NCBI GenBank assembly: GCA_964030475.1
Contig: CAXIPT010000002.1
Span: 8,774,065-8,838,064 of the forward strand
Reading direction: 5' to 3'
Length of the DNA: 64,000 nt
DNA from: Tethya wilhelma
Taxonomy: Eukaryota > Porifera > Demospongiae > Tethyida > Tethyidae
The first letter of the stretch is position 1. Each line of letters starts with the position of its first letter. Positions 10,991 to 24,427 of this stretch are shown one piece after another. The notes below the pieces were generated by a model. The model ran no database searches. It worked only from the letters and a program-made list of their open reading frames with translations, and was not told the DNA's origin. Both the position numbers and the translations under genes were made by a program.

Positions 10991-11860
10991 ACAAGTAGTA
11001 AAAATTTCATAAAAATGAAAAGTGTAGGAATGGGCAGTGCTCTAAAAAGCAATGAAACAAGGCAAGTCTCTGAATTTCGGCACATGACTACTTCATTTTG
11101 ATCACTGGTAAAGTAATCATGTAGACAGGCTGACCAGGAGCAAACTGACACTTGAGTGAATGCATGGTTTAAGCGATTACTTGGCTGATTTGGATGAAAT
11201 AACATGTCGGTATGCATGCATCTAATGGCACAAAAAATGAAGTAGTCATGTGCCGAAATTCAGAGACTTGCCTTGTTTCATTGCTTTTTAGAGCACTGCC
11301 CATTCCTACACTTTTCATTTTTATGAAATTTTTACTACTTGTTCATTCCCTTTTTTCAACACTAAGGTGTCATTGCATGGAGACTGTCAGTCTCTACAAA
11401 AAGCAGTAGCTATATGCACGCGCATGCGCATTATAAAACCACGTGGTCTATTGATGATCTTTACCTACTTCAAAATGGCTATAGAAAGTATTGTGTTTTG
11501 TACACAGTTTCAAAGCTGCCCAGATTTTGTTTGCTATATCTTTTTGCCAGCAAACGAGTGTAAAAGGGCGTACTACAGATGGAATGAAGTCTCACTATAC
11601 TGTCAAATTTGGCTCAATGCCTTTTGTTTGTCTGGAAATCGTGTTCAAGTAAGTCACAAAGTAAGGAACAAAGAAAACAAAATTGCATTGTTACGGCTTC
11701 CCGCTAGCGCTCTCTTCAGAGCGCTCTGCAGAGTTTCTGTGAGTTTTGTTGGTGTATTAGAGTTAAAAGAGTGTCCTAAGGAGGCCTCAAAACATATTTG
11801 AAGCCTTATCTTTCTTTCTGTGAGAATTTATAAACATCAACATTTTGTATTGTGTCTATG
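10991..11860 (+). repeat. Composite element copy C, cut by the N gap
   Basis: The foldback (10,991-11,342) is followed by the tail. The tail includes GCGCATGCGCA at 11,420-11,430 and CCACGTGG at 11,439-11,446. The copy ends at the assembly gap inside CATTTTGTATTGTGTCTATG, just before the expected terminus. It lacks the expanded microsatellite seen in other copies. Confidence 0.9.
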
Positions 11861-12029
11861 NNNNNNNNNNNNNNNNNNNNNNNNNNNNNNNNNNNNNNNN
11901 NNNNNNNNNNNNNNNNNNNNNNNNNNNNNNNNNNNNNNNNNNNNNNNNNNNNNNNNNNNNNNNNNNNNNNNNNNNNNNNNNNNNNNNNNNNNNNNNNNNN
12001 NNNNNNNNNNNNNNNNNNNNNNNNNNNNN
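11861..12029. other. Assembly gap (169 N)
   Basis: Run of N. Any coding frame drawn across it is meaningless. Confidence 0.99.
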
Positions 12030-12030
12030 T

Positions 12031-14279
12031 GTGAGTGGCAATGGCAGAAAAATCCATTTTAGAGAGCTACTAAATTTGACCTTTGACCCTTTTGAGCAAT
12101 AATCAGCCATTTTGAGACCAAATCCTCTCGGCTTTGAGATAGTATCATGAGTTTCTATGAGCCTATGAATATCATTACTGTTTTAGTGTGATCCCCGCCC
12201 ACTCAAAAACCTCTAACCTTAACAGAAGCCATTGGTGGGTCGATCTCCTCTCCAAAGACCAGGTACTTTTTCATTGAAGTGAATGACATCATTGAAGTAC
12301 TTGGCAAGTTGCTGAAGATTTCTGCGTGAGTTACTAGCTCTATAGCTAGTAATCAAGCTTTGCAACAATTTAACTAAAGCAGAAAAATAGGAGGTGTGAA
12401 GAAGAGTTATAAAGAATTAATGTGAAGACCAGGTACTTTTTCATTGAAGTGAATGACATCATTGAAGTACTTGGCAAGTTGCTGAAGATTTCTGCGTGAG
12501 TTACTAGCTCTATAGCTATCCAGCCTTGCCTCAGGACCAGTTAAAAGCTGGGAAGCTAAGTTTATCAGAACTGAAGGTTGAGGAACAAAAACTAGTGGAA
12601 GTATTTGACACACAGTGGAAAAAATGGATAATGGAATTGAGAAAAGAGACAAAAATTTATAGAGTAAGATATGGCATTGAAAGAAGTGCTCAACATTCAT
12701 TGATGGAGTTCTTAAAAACAGAAGAAGGTACTGCTTTGAAATTAAAACTCAGAGAAAAACTATTTAAGCGATGGGGAGAAAAACTGCACCTAGAACTTAG
12801 ACAGAATTCGAAATATGTCCATCTGAAAGTCAGCCACTCAATCAGGTCATGGAATGCAGTTAAAAGTATTATTAGTGGAAGAGAAAAGTCAGAACCAACA
12901 GTCCTATCACTGATTTGAATACTGGAAATGCCTGCAGGCCACGACAGACTATTCAAGTAAGGAGTTACCTAAAAAGCCGGGAAAGTGACAATTTTAACCC
13001 TTCTTATACTCATCAACTACTGTACAAGATAGCTGAAGCAATTCAAATAAAGTCAACTGATCACCAACAATTGGTTCTAACAAAAGAATATCATACTGAT
13101 ATGTCCATTACAGCTTGTGCATTTGCTGTAACACAGTTATAACCAATGGTGGATCGATTTCACCGAGAAAATGACCCTAAAGAGCATGCAGTTCAATTCA
13201 GAGATGAAAGAACCGATATGTGCAAGATCTTTGTAAGGGAATATTTCCAAGCCATGCACTCAGTGAAAAAGACCAAATTTGATCATTATAAAGATATTGT
13301 TTTACCTATTATATAATTTTTATAACTATTATAATGATTATTACATAATACTATCAATATTAATATTATATTAGAACATGTATTATTACTGTACATTGTA
13401 AGTCACAGAAATTGTTCATAATTATAGTTAACATTATTAATAATTTATTGCAAAACTAAAAATAATAATTTTACATTTATTTTATCAACTTAATATATAA
13501 CCATTTCACAATGTCAAACGATACAACTTTAACTAGCGAAATAACCACAATTAAACTTAATTTATATTTCAGTCTTCTTTTGGCTCCGGAAATACACAAA
13601 CAGCTTTCCTACCATAACTCCACCAGCTTTGTGGTTTCGGTTCAGCCTCCACATCTGTGTCATCTGCAGGGTTAGCTAGTGTTGATACCAGTGCAGCTTG
13701 TTCCTTGAGCTCTTCCAGTGCACAGACCCTTCCTTCAAAGCCATCTTTGCCTTCTCTCTTCTCTGATTCAATCATCAAATCAATGTATGCTACTTCATTT
13801 AGTGGGTGAGGCTTGTAGGCTATTTCGTGTAGACGTTTCACACATCTCTGTGTTTGCTTAATCAAATCAAGGACTTCTTTGTTGAGTGCTTTGAGCTTTT
13901 CCCTAGCACTTGAGAGCATCTTGTCGGTGACATCAGATTCAGTGCTGCCATCTGCCGATTCTAAGTACCGCTCCATGAGGTCCTGCAGGGTTCTCACTTC
14001 CTTCTCTTTGTAAACTTCAATGCGATAGTCTTGTTGCTCGTGCTTTTCCCAGTGACACTTTTGTGGACAGACTTCACACTTGATATTTTCCTTTTTGCTA
14101 AACATATACTTTGTTATCCACGTCCCTCCCATTGCAGCACACAGGTACTTTTGTGAATTGTCACTTATTGTACATGGAAAATGGCAGGTGAAATTGCATT
14201 CCGTGCAGTTAGTAACAAAAATACCGTCTGGTAACTTAACCTGCTTTGTTTTTGCTACTTCAAGTTCGTAGGTAAAATT
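12031..14279. repeat. 2.25-kb duplicated block, copy 2
   Basis: Matches 452-2700 at a constant offset of 11,579. This copy is continuous with the complete giant gene on its right and abuts the gap on its left. Confidence 0.9.
12219..13314 (+). pseudogene. Rearranged VLIG/GVIN-like pseudogene, copy 2
   Basis: Same structure as 640-1735. A minus-strand N-terminal fragment with its 92-bp direct repeat (12,255-12,346 and 12,425-12,516) is followed by plus-strand coiled-coil fragments at 12,526-12,917. A frameshift follows, then FNPSYTHQLLYK-type sequence up to a stop at 13,140. It lies just beyond the 3' end of the giant gene. Confidence 0.82.
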
Positions 14280-17200
14280 TGGGTCGAGTACACTTGTTTT
14301 ACAATCTTTGAGAATTTTCTCTTCCTGTTGCATTTCCTGGATAACATTAAGACCCATCTTGATTTTTTCCTGTAATCCTAGAACCAAAGCTTCAAGGTGT
14401 TCACGTTTTTGAAGTACTTCCTTTGTTAGCTGCAAACTAATGGACTTGGTAGCTGTAAGATACGACTCAAAGAAACGTTTCATGCTTCCTTCATTCATTT
14501 TCCAAAATAGCTGTCCAAATTGTCCTGATTTACTTGTACAGGTGTACAGTACTGAGTTGTTGAACTTGATACATTGTTTACATTTGATGTTTGCTTCTTT
14601 AATAGCTGCAGTTACTTGTGGCTCCTCTCCATCAGCAAATGTAGCCATAAGGAAGATATTGTCAGCAATGTCTTTGCCAAACATAGCAAGAATAGAATCA
14701 AAGACATATTTCTGGGTAGGTGTGAGCCTGGCCAGTGCTGCTTGAGCAACAAATCCAATAGCATGGATCGAGTCAATACCGTATGGTGGTTTGACAGAAA
14801 AGAACTCTTTGATCTGTGCAGTGACTGCTTTATCTCTTTGAATTCCTCTGGTGTCTCCAAACCCTGGTGTGTCAACAATAGTGAGGTCGTACAGAACAGG
14901 TGAGTCTTTCTGTGCATGAAAGGTATAGGCTGTGATCCATGATGTCTGGCTGTGAGCTTGAGAAGCCATTTCATCTTCAATCAGTTTGAACCGAAATGGT
15001 GTATCCCAACTAACACCAAGGACATAGTTGGCAATGCTGTTGATCAAGGTTGATTTCCCTGCCCCAGTTGCTCCAACCAACATGATTACTCTTTCACGAT
15101 TTCCAGGAATTGGCTTACCAATGTGATACTTGGCAATTTTTTTCTTGCTATCATTCATATCCTGTCTTCGGTTAGGTATTCTATTCACTTGAATACGATC
15201 CACACTTCCGGGATCAATACAGTCAGCTGGTGAACACTGCTTCAACATACGCTCAGCAAGAGGCCAGTCTTCAGTTTTAATGTAGCCAGAGGGGAAAAAT
15301 GGAGCATGCATACTAGCAGGTTTACACAGAGGCTTCACTTTGAACATATGGAATTCATTAGGAGATAGATTGGTTATTTCAATTTTCTCATGACGGCCTT
15401 CTGTTTTCCTCTGTTTCCATGCAACTGATACTTTTCCAACCCTGTATTTTACCTCATAATGCATTATGTTTTCATATCCATAAAGTGGTTTATCCCAAAC
15501 TAGTACAATCTTGTTGTGTGTCACATCTGATGTTCTAAGTTTACTGATTTTGCAGCATTTACTCGTTTGAATTGGTTTACTAATTTTGCTCTCAGCACCA
15601 TTTCCACAGCCTGGTTTGCAATTCGCTTTTACTTTGAATTGATAATATCTGTTAGTGTCGAGACCTCCAATGATAATCTCTGTGCTATTGTCAGCAGCAG
15701 TCTGTTCTTTCCATTGAAACAGTTGATGTGCTTCTGTGCTACAGTAGTATACAGAATAGGAAGATACATTTTCTTCACCAACGTCTGGTGGTGTCCATTT
15801 GAGAGAAATTGTCTCGTGTGTCACTTCAGTAGCTTCTGGAACACCAGGTGAAGAGGTTGCAGGTGTTTCAACTTGAATACTACTTTCACTTTCAGTTCCT
15901 TTCTTTCCTTCTTTGCATTGGGGAATAACAGTAAACACATACGTTGTTTTCATTGATAATCCTGTTACAATTTGATGTGTTTGTCGCCCACTGGTATTTT
16001 GTTCCTTCCAATCACTGGGTGGATCTGATAAAGAGCGATAGCAAACAGTGTAATGTGATATGTGTTCTTTACCACAATTTGGGTGAGACCACTTTACGGT
16101 TACTGTGTCATTTGTTACATCTTGGATTTTTACATTCTCTGGTTGTGATGTAACCTTTGTTACTATAAGGTCACTGAGTTCACTCTCAACATATGGATGG
16201 TGAGTACTGTTACCATGAGGGACAACTTTGAACTTATACTGACTTCCTGGACTTAAACCAGAAATTGTACATGACTCCGTTTTTTTTGAATTTGGGCGAG
16301 CTTTTATTGTTTCTACCTGGTCAAAATCAGTGATTGTTGTCAATTGTAAGATATCAATAGTGTATCTTTCAATAATGGTACTATATTGTTCTGGTATTTC
16401 CCATTTTAATACAATAGAATTTTGGGTGACTACAGTGGCATATGGTTTACCAGGTTTACATACAGGTTTTGTTTTGACGGGGTCACTGATTTCACTCTCA
16501 TCACTCTCATCTGTTTGACCGCACAGTAACTTGATTTTAAAAAGATACTCAGTTGCAGGATCAAGTCCTTTCATTTGAACAGTTGTTGACATTGAACTAG
16601 TCTTTGCCTCTTTCCATTCTTCGGTGCTGACTGCTTTCTTTTGCAAAATGGCATAGTTTATTCCATTGTTAGAACCACAAATTGGTTTGCTCCATTTCAA
16701 TTTGATTCCGTCATGAGTCGCATCAATCGCTATAGGTTTGCCAGGTGGAGATGCTGACTTTGTTTTGATGAGTTCACTGAGTGAACTCTCACATCCTTCA
16801 CCACTTTTGCACACAGGATGAATCTTGAAGACATATGTAGTGTTTAAAACTAAAGCAGGTATCACACAGGCTAGCTTTGCAGAAGAGCTCTTTTTTTGTT
16901 TCCATGATTTGTCGTCAAGCTGAACACTTGTGGAACGGTAGAGAATACAGTAATGGTCAATATCCTCATAACAATATTCTGGTGCATCCCATTTAAGTGC
17001 AATACTGTCATGAGTCACTTTAGTGACTACTGGCTTCCCTGGTTGGGATGTAGCTTTAGTCTGGATGGGGTCACTGGGTTCACTCTCTACTCCTACACCT
17101 GTCTTACAGATTGGTTGCACATTAATCACATATGATTCGAGTGGAGCAAGTGAACTAATGGTAGCCTCTTCATCTGCTACTTCCATTAAGTACTTCTTTT

Positions 17201-20200
17201 CACATTGTTTCTTTGGATAGTAAGATACTGAGTAACTCTTGATGTCCTCATGGCCATCTTTAGGTTTGTTCCACATCACTTTGATCTCATTGTATGTCAC
17301 AGCACTAGCCACTGGTTTGCTTGGTGGTGAGGTTGCTTTGGTCCGGATCGGGACACTGACTTCACTCTCAGGGCCAACATTAGTTCCATCTCTACAAAAG
17401 ACCTTGAAGACATATTCTGTATTTCGATGTAGCTCGTTAATGGTGAAAAGTTCTTGGCCTTGTGCATTGTCAATTGGTTTTTGATTCCATTCATTGTTGT
17501 CACTTCCTACTACTTGATAACAGACAGTTAAACATTGAGCGTCTTCAGTTCCATTCTCAGGTTTTGTTAATTTTAACTCAACGCTATCTTGAGTAACAAT
17601 TGAAGTTCTTGGCTTGTCAAAACGTGGCAAGCAAGTTTTTGTTTCAATGGGATCATTTGTTTCACTCCAAACTCCAAAATCATCATCCTCAAACTCTGGT
17701 CGTATTCTGAAGATGTACTTGGTTTTTGGTGTAAGTTGGGTTATTGTGATGTGCTCTTCACTACTTTCAGTTGTCTTCTTTTTCCATCTCTTACCACAAG
17801 TTTGATCTCCCACAGAACGGTAATTGACATGATACATTTCAACATTCTTACTGCCCTCTGGTCTACTCCACTGCAATGATATACTATCATATGTGACTAG
17901 AGTAGCAGTGGGCTTGCTTGTACTACCAGAAGCAACTTGAATAGTCTCTGCTTTTGTTTCAATGGGATCACTGACTTCACTCCAAGCTCCGAAATCATCA
18001 TCCTCAAACTCTGGTCGTACTTTGAAGATGTACTTGGTTTGTGAAGAAAGTCCAGTTAAAGTAATGTGCTCTTCGCTACTTTCAGTTGTCTTCTTTTTCC
18101 ATTTCTTGCTTTGATCTTCCACAGAACGGTAGTTGACATGATACATTTCAACATTCTTACTGCCATCTGGTCTACTCCACTGCAATGTAATACTGTGGTG
18201 TGTGACTGCAGTAGCTGTTGGTTTGACTTTATCATCATTAGCAGCAGCATGGGTAGTCTCTGCTTTTGTTTCAATAGGATCACTAACTTCACTCCATGTG
18301 CCAACACCATCGTCCAATTCAGGTCGTATCTTGAAGACATACTTGGTTTGAGGAGCAAGATTAGATACGATAAACTTTGTTTCACTACTGTCAGTCATGA
18401 CTCGTTTCCAGTCCAGTTTAGATTGAGTAGCCACAGCATATCGAACCAGATACGATTGAACATTACTCGAGTTGTGTTCAGGTTTATCCCACTCTAATGT
18501 AACACTATTATAAGATGTAGCAGTACCTCTTGGTTTCCAAGGCCGACATACCGATAATGCCTTTGTTTCAATGGGATCACTGACTTCACTCCAAGGTCCA
18601 ACTTCATCGTCATCTAGTTCAGGTCGTACCTTGAAGATGTATGAAGTTTGGGGGGAAAGATCACTGACAGTATTTTTCTGTTCTGAACTGGTGGTGGTAA
18701 TTTTTTTCCATTTCTTGGTTGAGTCATCAACCTTGCGATATGAAATCGTATAGCAGTCAATATTGTCACCATTTTCTTCAGGTAGAGCCCACTCCAGTGT
18801 GATACTGTTGTGGGTCGTAGCAGTGGCTCTTGGTTTTTTTGAAGATATCTCAACATTCTTATCAGATGATGCTTCCTTACCAGCTGGCTCAACCACTGGT
18901 GCTTGCTGAGTTTCCACAGAATCGCTAGTCTCTCCTTTGGCTCCAAGACCTACCTTGCATTTTGATTGCACTGTAAACACATACTTTGTACTAGCTGCTA
19001 GGCCACTGATGGTAGCATTAGTTTGAGCACTGTTTGTGGTTATGGCATTGTTATCTTGAGGCTGGTCTACTTGATGGTAGGACACTTGGTAACACTCTAC
19101 ATTCTGGCAGCCATATTCTGGTCTTGACCATTGCAAGTAAACCGTGTCATGAGTTGCCGTTTCTTTGACTGTTGGCTTACCTGGTGGTCCTGGGGGCTCC
19201 CATGGTTTACACGTGGTGCCTTCACAAAGAAGAATGCTGGTTGGCTCACTTTGATCAGCAGCAGCTGACTGAGTCTCGATCGGTTTGCAATTTGTAAGAG
19301 TAAATTCAGTGTTTTTGTTTCTGGAGTTGCTCTCCATAAAGGCTCTAAAGTGTTCAATACTTGATTCGATCTTCTTCATGAGCTCTGGATTTGCGTACCA
19401 TTTTCGAGTATCTACACTGAGACTCTGCTTAATTTCTTTGCTTTGAAGATAAGACTGAAGGGAGTTGATGGTTTGGTCATCCTCCAATGCAACATGAAAC
19501 GCTAAACAGACCATGTAGTCAGAATCTAGGCTTTTGCTAGCGACTGATTTGAGCTCTTGTGAAGACATAAATTCGGTGTCTTTCATTTGATTTGTCAACA
19601 TTTCAAGTGTACGGATTTCCTCCTTGATTTGTTTTAACCAACTAATGAGAGATTCACACTTAAATGGTGATTCAAAAGTGGAGCTTTCTTCAACAATTTT
19701 TGCTAGTTCAATTTCATTAACAGTTCCCCCGCGAACTTGTGGGAGCAAATTGGCAATGTTTTTCTGCAACTCATTCACGTAGCTTGTAACAATTTCTGTG
19801 AACTTGGTCACTCTTTTTTCAATGTGTTGAAATCTGGAAAGAGTAACACTGTGTTCATTTAACAGGTCATTGGCTAGGATCTGAATGTAATGTAGATATT
19901 CGAGCGATGTTTGTATTTGGTCAACCAATCTTGTACTTACTCTTCTGGCAATACCACATTGGTTGTTAAGCTTTTTTAGAGGGTACAGCCACACCTTTTT
20001 GGGGACAGGAGTAAATTTGTCAGCAGGACAGAGATCGTGCAGATTTCGAAAATGGCTAACAATAACATTTTCTTGGAGGGTATAAAGATATTCTGAGTCG
20101 CTGTACACTTTACAATTACTGGCTGATGGTGGAATACTGCTGTATGAGCTGTCAGAAGAAGAAAGTGTATTGACCATTGTCAACATGCTCTTGTGAACAT

Positions 20201-22583
20201 CTTCAAATTTCTCATTTTCTCTCAGTGTGCAATCAAATGTGCAGTAAGCATCCAATCCATACAGGACTCCAGTCACTACGTGAGTAGCATCCCCAAAGAC
20301 ATTTTGCTGAATCTCAGAAAGTTTGTCCAATGGAATTTGCTTCTTAACAGTAGTGCTAGTGTACTTGAGAGCAACACGAACTTGACGTTTTGACTCACAG
20401 CGATCATTCCAGTACTTGGCTGACTTTGAAACATTCTGAATCAAGTTGGACATGAGGCTTAGCTTAAGAGGAGAGGTTAGCTGCAAGCTCAAAGCCTTGG
20501 TTTCTAGACTGTCATCCTCTAAGACTTCACAGCTGTGACTAACCTGAGGGATTTCTTCAGCAATTGCTTGTATAGTCTCATCCTTGCACAGCTGAATCCC
20601 AAGAAGAAAGTTGTCGTTTCGACAATTGTAAAACATGCCTAAACAAAATGGACGACCTAGGCAAGGCATTTCTAGTTCTGCTTCATCAATTACCTGAACA
20701 TGAGTGTCACAGGTGTACTCTCCACATTTTAGAGAAGTTATTCCCAAAACTTTTAGCTCTCTCTTTTGCTCATTTGACAAAGGAAACACTTTCTTGTATG
20801 CAAAATTAGGAAGCTGAAGAGAACAAATTTGGGGAGATTTGCCGCTAACTAACTTGACTTGAAGAGTAGCAAGGTTTAACTTGAAAATTTTAGCCATCTT
20901 GGACTGGAGATTTCGAAAATTCCCCAAGTTCATTGTAGGTATTTCCATTGTAATATACACCTGTGGAAATGCCATTTCAGGTTCAGGCTTTTCATTGGTT
21001 TGGTTTTGTAGCAATACAACTTCTGTCACTATGCAATACTCTTCAAGGGCTTTTATATAGTCCTTGAAGTTGTTGCAATCTTGGTCTGTACCCAGGAATT
21101 CAATGATATGGCCTAGTAGCTCTGGGTTGAGAGGGGACATATAAGGCTTTACTGCTTCCATGATGGAAGCATTGGAAGAGGCTTGTAGAAGATCAGTTTT
21201 ACAATCCACTACGAGTGGCTCATCCATATCTGATTCGGAATCAAAGAGATTCAGGCACAGTATAACGTTAGCAAGGATTTTAGGGGTGATTTCCTGTGCA
21301 ATAGTGTTAACACATTGTGAAATTAAGCCGGAGAATTTTTGTGACAAATCAGTGGAAACTGGTATGCCAATGCTCTGTTGATCAGGATCACACTGACCTA
21401 TAAATTATACAATGATCAATAATGAATCAATTATTACGATATCATCTAAAATACAGACTTCACTGAATATTAATTTTATACGTATATAGCCGATATATAG
21501 CCAATCAACAGAGCTGAAAGTCTTTGAATTAAGTCACAATTAACACCACGTTCAAGCAGAAGTACAACGCCTATTTTGGTCACACCTTTGTGGGCAAGGA
21601 TCGAGTTTCCCTATGTTCCACGTGTAAAACGCGAGCAAATTTTGTGACAGAAGAGCAATTCTAAGTAAGTTTTCTGCATAAAACTCCGATGTCCTTACTC
21701 AATGATATAATTGCCAAAAAGTGTTTGAAAATCTTTCTGTGCAAAATCGTTTACTTATACATGGAGCATATGGCAACGCAATCGTTTGCCCGCAAGAGGT
21801 GTGGTCAAAGTCTGAAGTGCAAATTGGCTAATAGCTTTGTGGAATCCCTCTATAGTGATTTATGAACCTGGCAACTTGTGGAGCCGGGCAGCAATGCAGC
21901 ATGTCCACAAGCTGCCTTGTTTAATAGCAACAAGACTCAAAACAGCCACTCAAATCTTGAATTCTTCACAGTCCAGGGGGAAAGACTTGAAGTAGCATTT
22001 TAGATTATTATTATAATTATTATTATTATTATTATTGATTCAACACACCATGTACCACCATGGATATTATCCATGACACCACCAATTAAAGGCGGAAGAG
22101 GGTAGGGTTGTTGTGTTAATTTAGATGTATACTTCCGGTGACCTTCCTATACACGTACACGTACTCGCGAAATATAAAATACGCGCCGGGATGAGACTAC
22201 AGAAAAAACGCATACAATCACATGAAAAGCTCACCTCTATTCGCTGTTGGTGTTGGACGTCTGCCTTCTTTCAGCTGCTTCACATACTCAGATGTTAGTA
22301 GTAGCGCTAATTCCTGCAGAGGTGGTATGTTCTTAAGAATACTCACAAATCTATCAAAGCAGGCTGGATTCTGTTGAATTCTAGCTGAAATTTTCACCAG
22401 TAGTTTGGTGGTTCTGTAAAGCTCATGTTGATGTTGATTGGTTGTGATACTCAAGCCCTCACGAGAGATCAAATATTTGGCAAAAGCTTCTTTAGCAACA
22501 CTTTCCAAATTAGGAAGCACTCCATTTACTAGCCTAGCAAAAGAAACTCGAAAGGCACGATACTCAGGATGAGAATCAGACAT
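13569..22583 (-). CDS. Giant SNTX-like / 13x FN3 / P-loop GTPase protein
   Basis: Two exons: 22,583-22,235 (ATG, MSDSHPEYRAF.., donor AGAG|GTGAGC) and 21,397-13,569 (acceptor TTTATAG), joined in phase 1; about 2,725 aa. Order: all-helical N-terminus about 1-116 (possibly a death-fold); a second helical part; SNTX-family N-terminal motif MPCLGRPFCLGMFYNCR near 360; helical and thioredoxin-like SNTX region to about 830; 13 FN3 domains about 850-2150, all in one exon; P-loop LVGATGAGKSTLINS near 2,220 and switch motif VDTPGFGDT near 2,290; a Cys/His cluster (CTECNFTCHFPC..CEVCPQKCHWEKH); a charged helical C-terminus. No signal peptide or membrane segment, so probably cytosolic. SNTX-family regions are related to perforin-like folds. 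The role here (immune-type large GTPase) is inferred. Confidence 0.85.
21398..22234 (-). other. Intron of the giant gene
   Basis: GT-AG intron of 837 bp separating the N-terminal helical exon from the huge second exon. It contains an ATT microsatellite near 22,005-22,037. No nested gene seen. Confidence 0.75.
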
Positions 22584-23307
22584 TCTGAGGCTAGACTTCC
22601 AGCTACTAAGTAGCTGTAATAGACAGTATAATCACTATGCACAGCGTCGATGCACACTTCAACGTTCAGCCATAGAGAGGCGCGACGTAGAAAAAGTGGT
22701 GTTGCACCTACGCGTGATTATTTATGGGAAGCCCCAGTTACATTACATTCCTGTGTAATCGGTAACTAGGGTGCTTCTGAACATGAACATTTTGACACTG
22801 TTCATTTTCGGGGGGGTTTTTTGTACTCAGTTAACATTTACATTAGTAAACTAGAGTGCTTCTCACTGAAGAGATTTGCACATGTGCAGTAAAGATTCTT
22901 ACAAAGTAATTTCTATTATTGCAACATTCACAGACATTATTTTAACACAATTCAATGATTCATTTGTGTGTTCTCTATCCATACAGCTGCATATCAGCAT
23001 TACAGCGACTCTGTTGACCAGGTTAATATCACGTAGTCTCTTGTTATGCATGAAATCATCATGAAGACACAGGATCTTGGGCATCTAATAGGATAATAAT
23101 GGCATGATTACAGGGAATTACTCATTGAATGAAACCTATGGACCATCAGCTTATCTCTTGGCATAGAAGATTAATTACCACCATAGTATATAGCCCTGCA
23201 TACACCACAGGGCCTCCAGAGACAGGTGTGTGGCATGGTTGTGGTTGTGTGTCTCCCTCATGCATGAATATCATCAAGAGAGTGACTCAGCAAATCCAGA
23301 TTAATAT

Positions 23308-23391
23308 AGCCTCGTTCCCAGGCCTTCCCAGGGGCGTATTTTATATTTCACAAGTTGCAAACTGAGGCCTGGGTACAAGGCTAACTAAAAT
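23308..23391. repeat. Small foldback (CCTCGTTCCCAGGC type)
   Basis: AGCCTCGTTCCCAGGCCTT pairs with AGGCCTGGGTACAAGGCT. The matching copy in the inverted arm is near 39,268-39,326, and a similar short foldback occurs near 31,892-31,960. Confidence 0.6.
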
Positions 23392-24005
23392 ACCTATTAT
23401 ACCTAGATTGTACAATTAGTGCATGTAAATCCCATTGACTGCATGATGATGCTAGCTCTCTTACCATGAATATTACATGCTGAAAAATACAAAGGGAGAT
23501 TAGCTATATTAAATGAATTTTAAATTGTTGAATCTAAATTGAATCCATAGGGGATTTTTATCAGCTAAATTATTATAGCTTATTAAAGATAGAGTAGGCA
23601 GATGTTGTGATGACTACATAAGGGATTAATACTATATCTGATTGGTCACATACTAACAGCTTAAATACTAATTGCCATTATAGCAGCTAGATGTGTGTCA
23701 ACACAATAAGTCATTAAAACTTTGAAACTCGAGCTGTTTTTCATACCTGATACTAAAATCAACAATAAATGTTACTATGCATCATTTCAGTTCACTTTCA
23801 GAGTCTACAATCTGAGAATTTACATGTATAGTTCTCTCCTTGTACTTAGTTTAGCCTACAAGCTGATACTGACAATGTTTCAATTCACTCTGATCAAAGT
23901 ACAAACTGTGTGTGATGCCAGCTAGTGTTGTACCATGTAGCATGTTTTTCAAGATGGCAATATGAAGTATTATTATATTGCAGTTGTGACACAAACATGT
24001 GCATA

Positions 24006-24009
<4 letters not shown>

Positions 24010-24064
<55 letters not shown>
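24010..24064. repeat. (CA)n microsatellite
   Basis: Interrupted CA array; its counterpart in the inverted arm is the longer (TG)n at 38,461-38,556. Confidence 0.95.
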
Positions 24065-24065
<1 letters not shown>

Positions 24066-24232
24066 ATAACTGGTACTACATATACTTCAGCTTGGAATGC
24101 CAACCTAAAGTATAGTAAGACAGCGAATTTTGTGTTAGGGATACTCACATTCTTATCGTAAGTAGTTCAGACAAGGAGGCACGTATCCTAATTAATTTTA
24201 CGTAAACAATAAACAATCTAGAGTAATGGGTG

Positions 24233-24427
24233 GGAGTTCTGGACTGCGATGGTTTGTGGACGATTTGATAATTGTAGAAGCTTTGGTCAGTGATACATAA
24301 GTCTCGCTAGCCAGACCCCACACAAAATGCACATAATTATGTGGGGGCTATAGCTGGCTAGTGAGACAAGTGTATCACTGACCGAAACTTCTACAATAAA
24401 ATCGTCCACAAAACCATCACAGTTTGG
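24233..24427. repeat. Palindromic MITE, about 195 bp
   Basis: Arms of about 80 bp: GGTTTGTGGACGATTTGAT on the left and AAATCGTCCACAAAACCATC on the right. Internally GTCTCGCTAGCCAGACCCC faces GGGGGCTATAGCTGGCTAG. A second copy is at about 38,105-38,300 in the inverted arm. Confidence 0.85.

Noticed and set aside
11806..12110. ORFs across the first N gap
   Set aside because: Composed mostly of X from the N run; the same applies to 61,300-61,706.
14440..20393. Plus-strand and other-frame ORFs of 60-140 aa opposite the giant gene
   Set aside because: Shadow frames of a long coding exon; no domain or splice evidence.
23894..24161. Cys-Val or His-Thr-rich proteins
   Set aside because: Translations of CA/TG microsatellites here and at 38,378-38,678.
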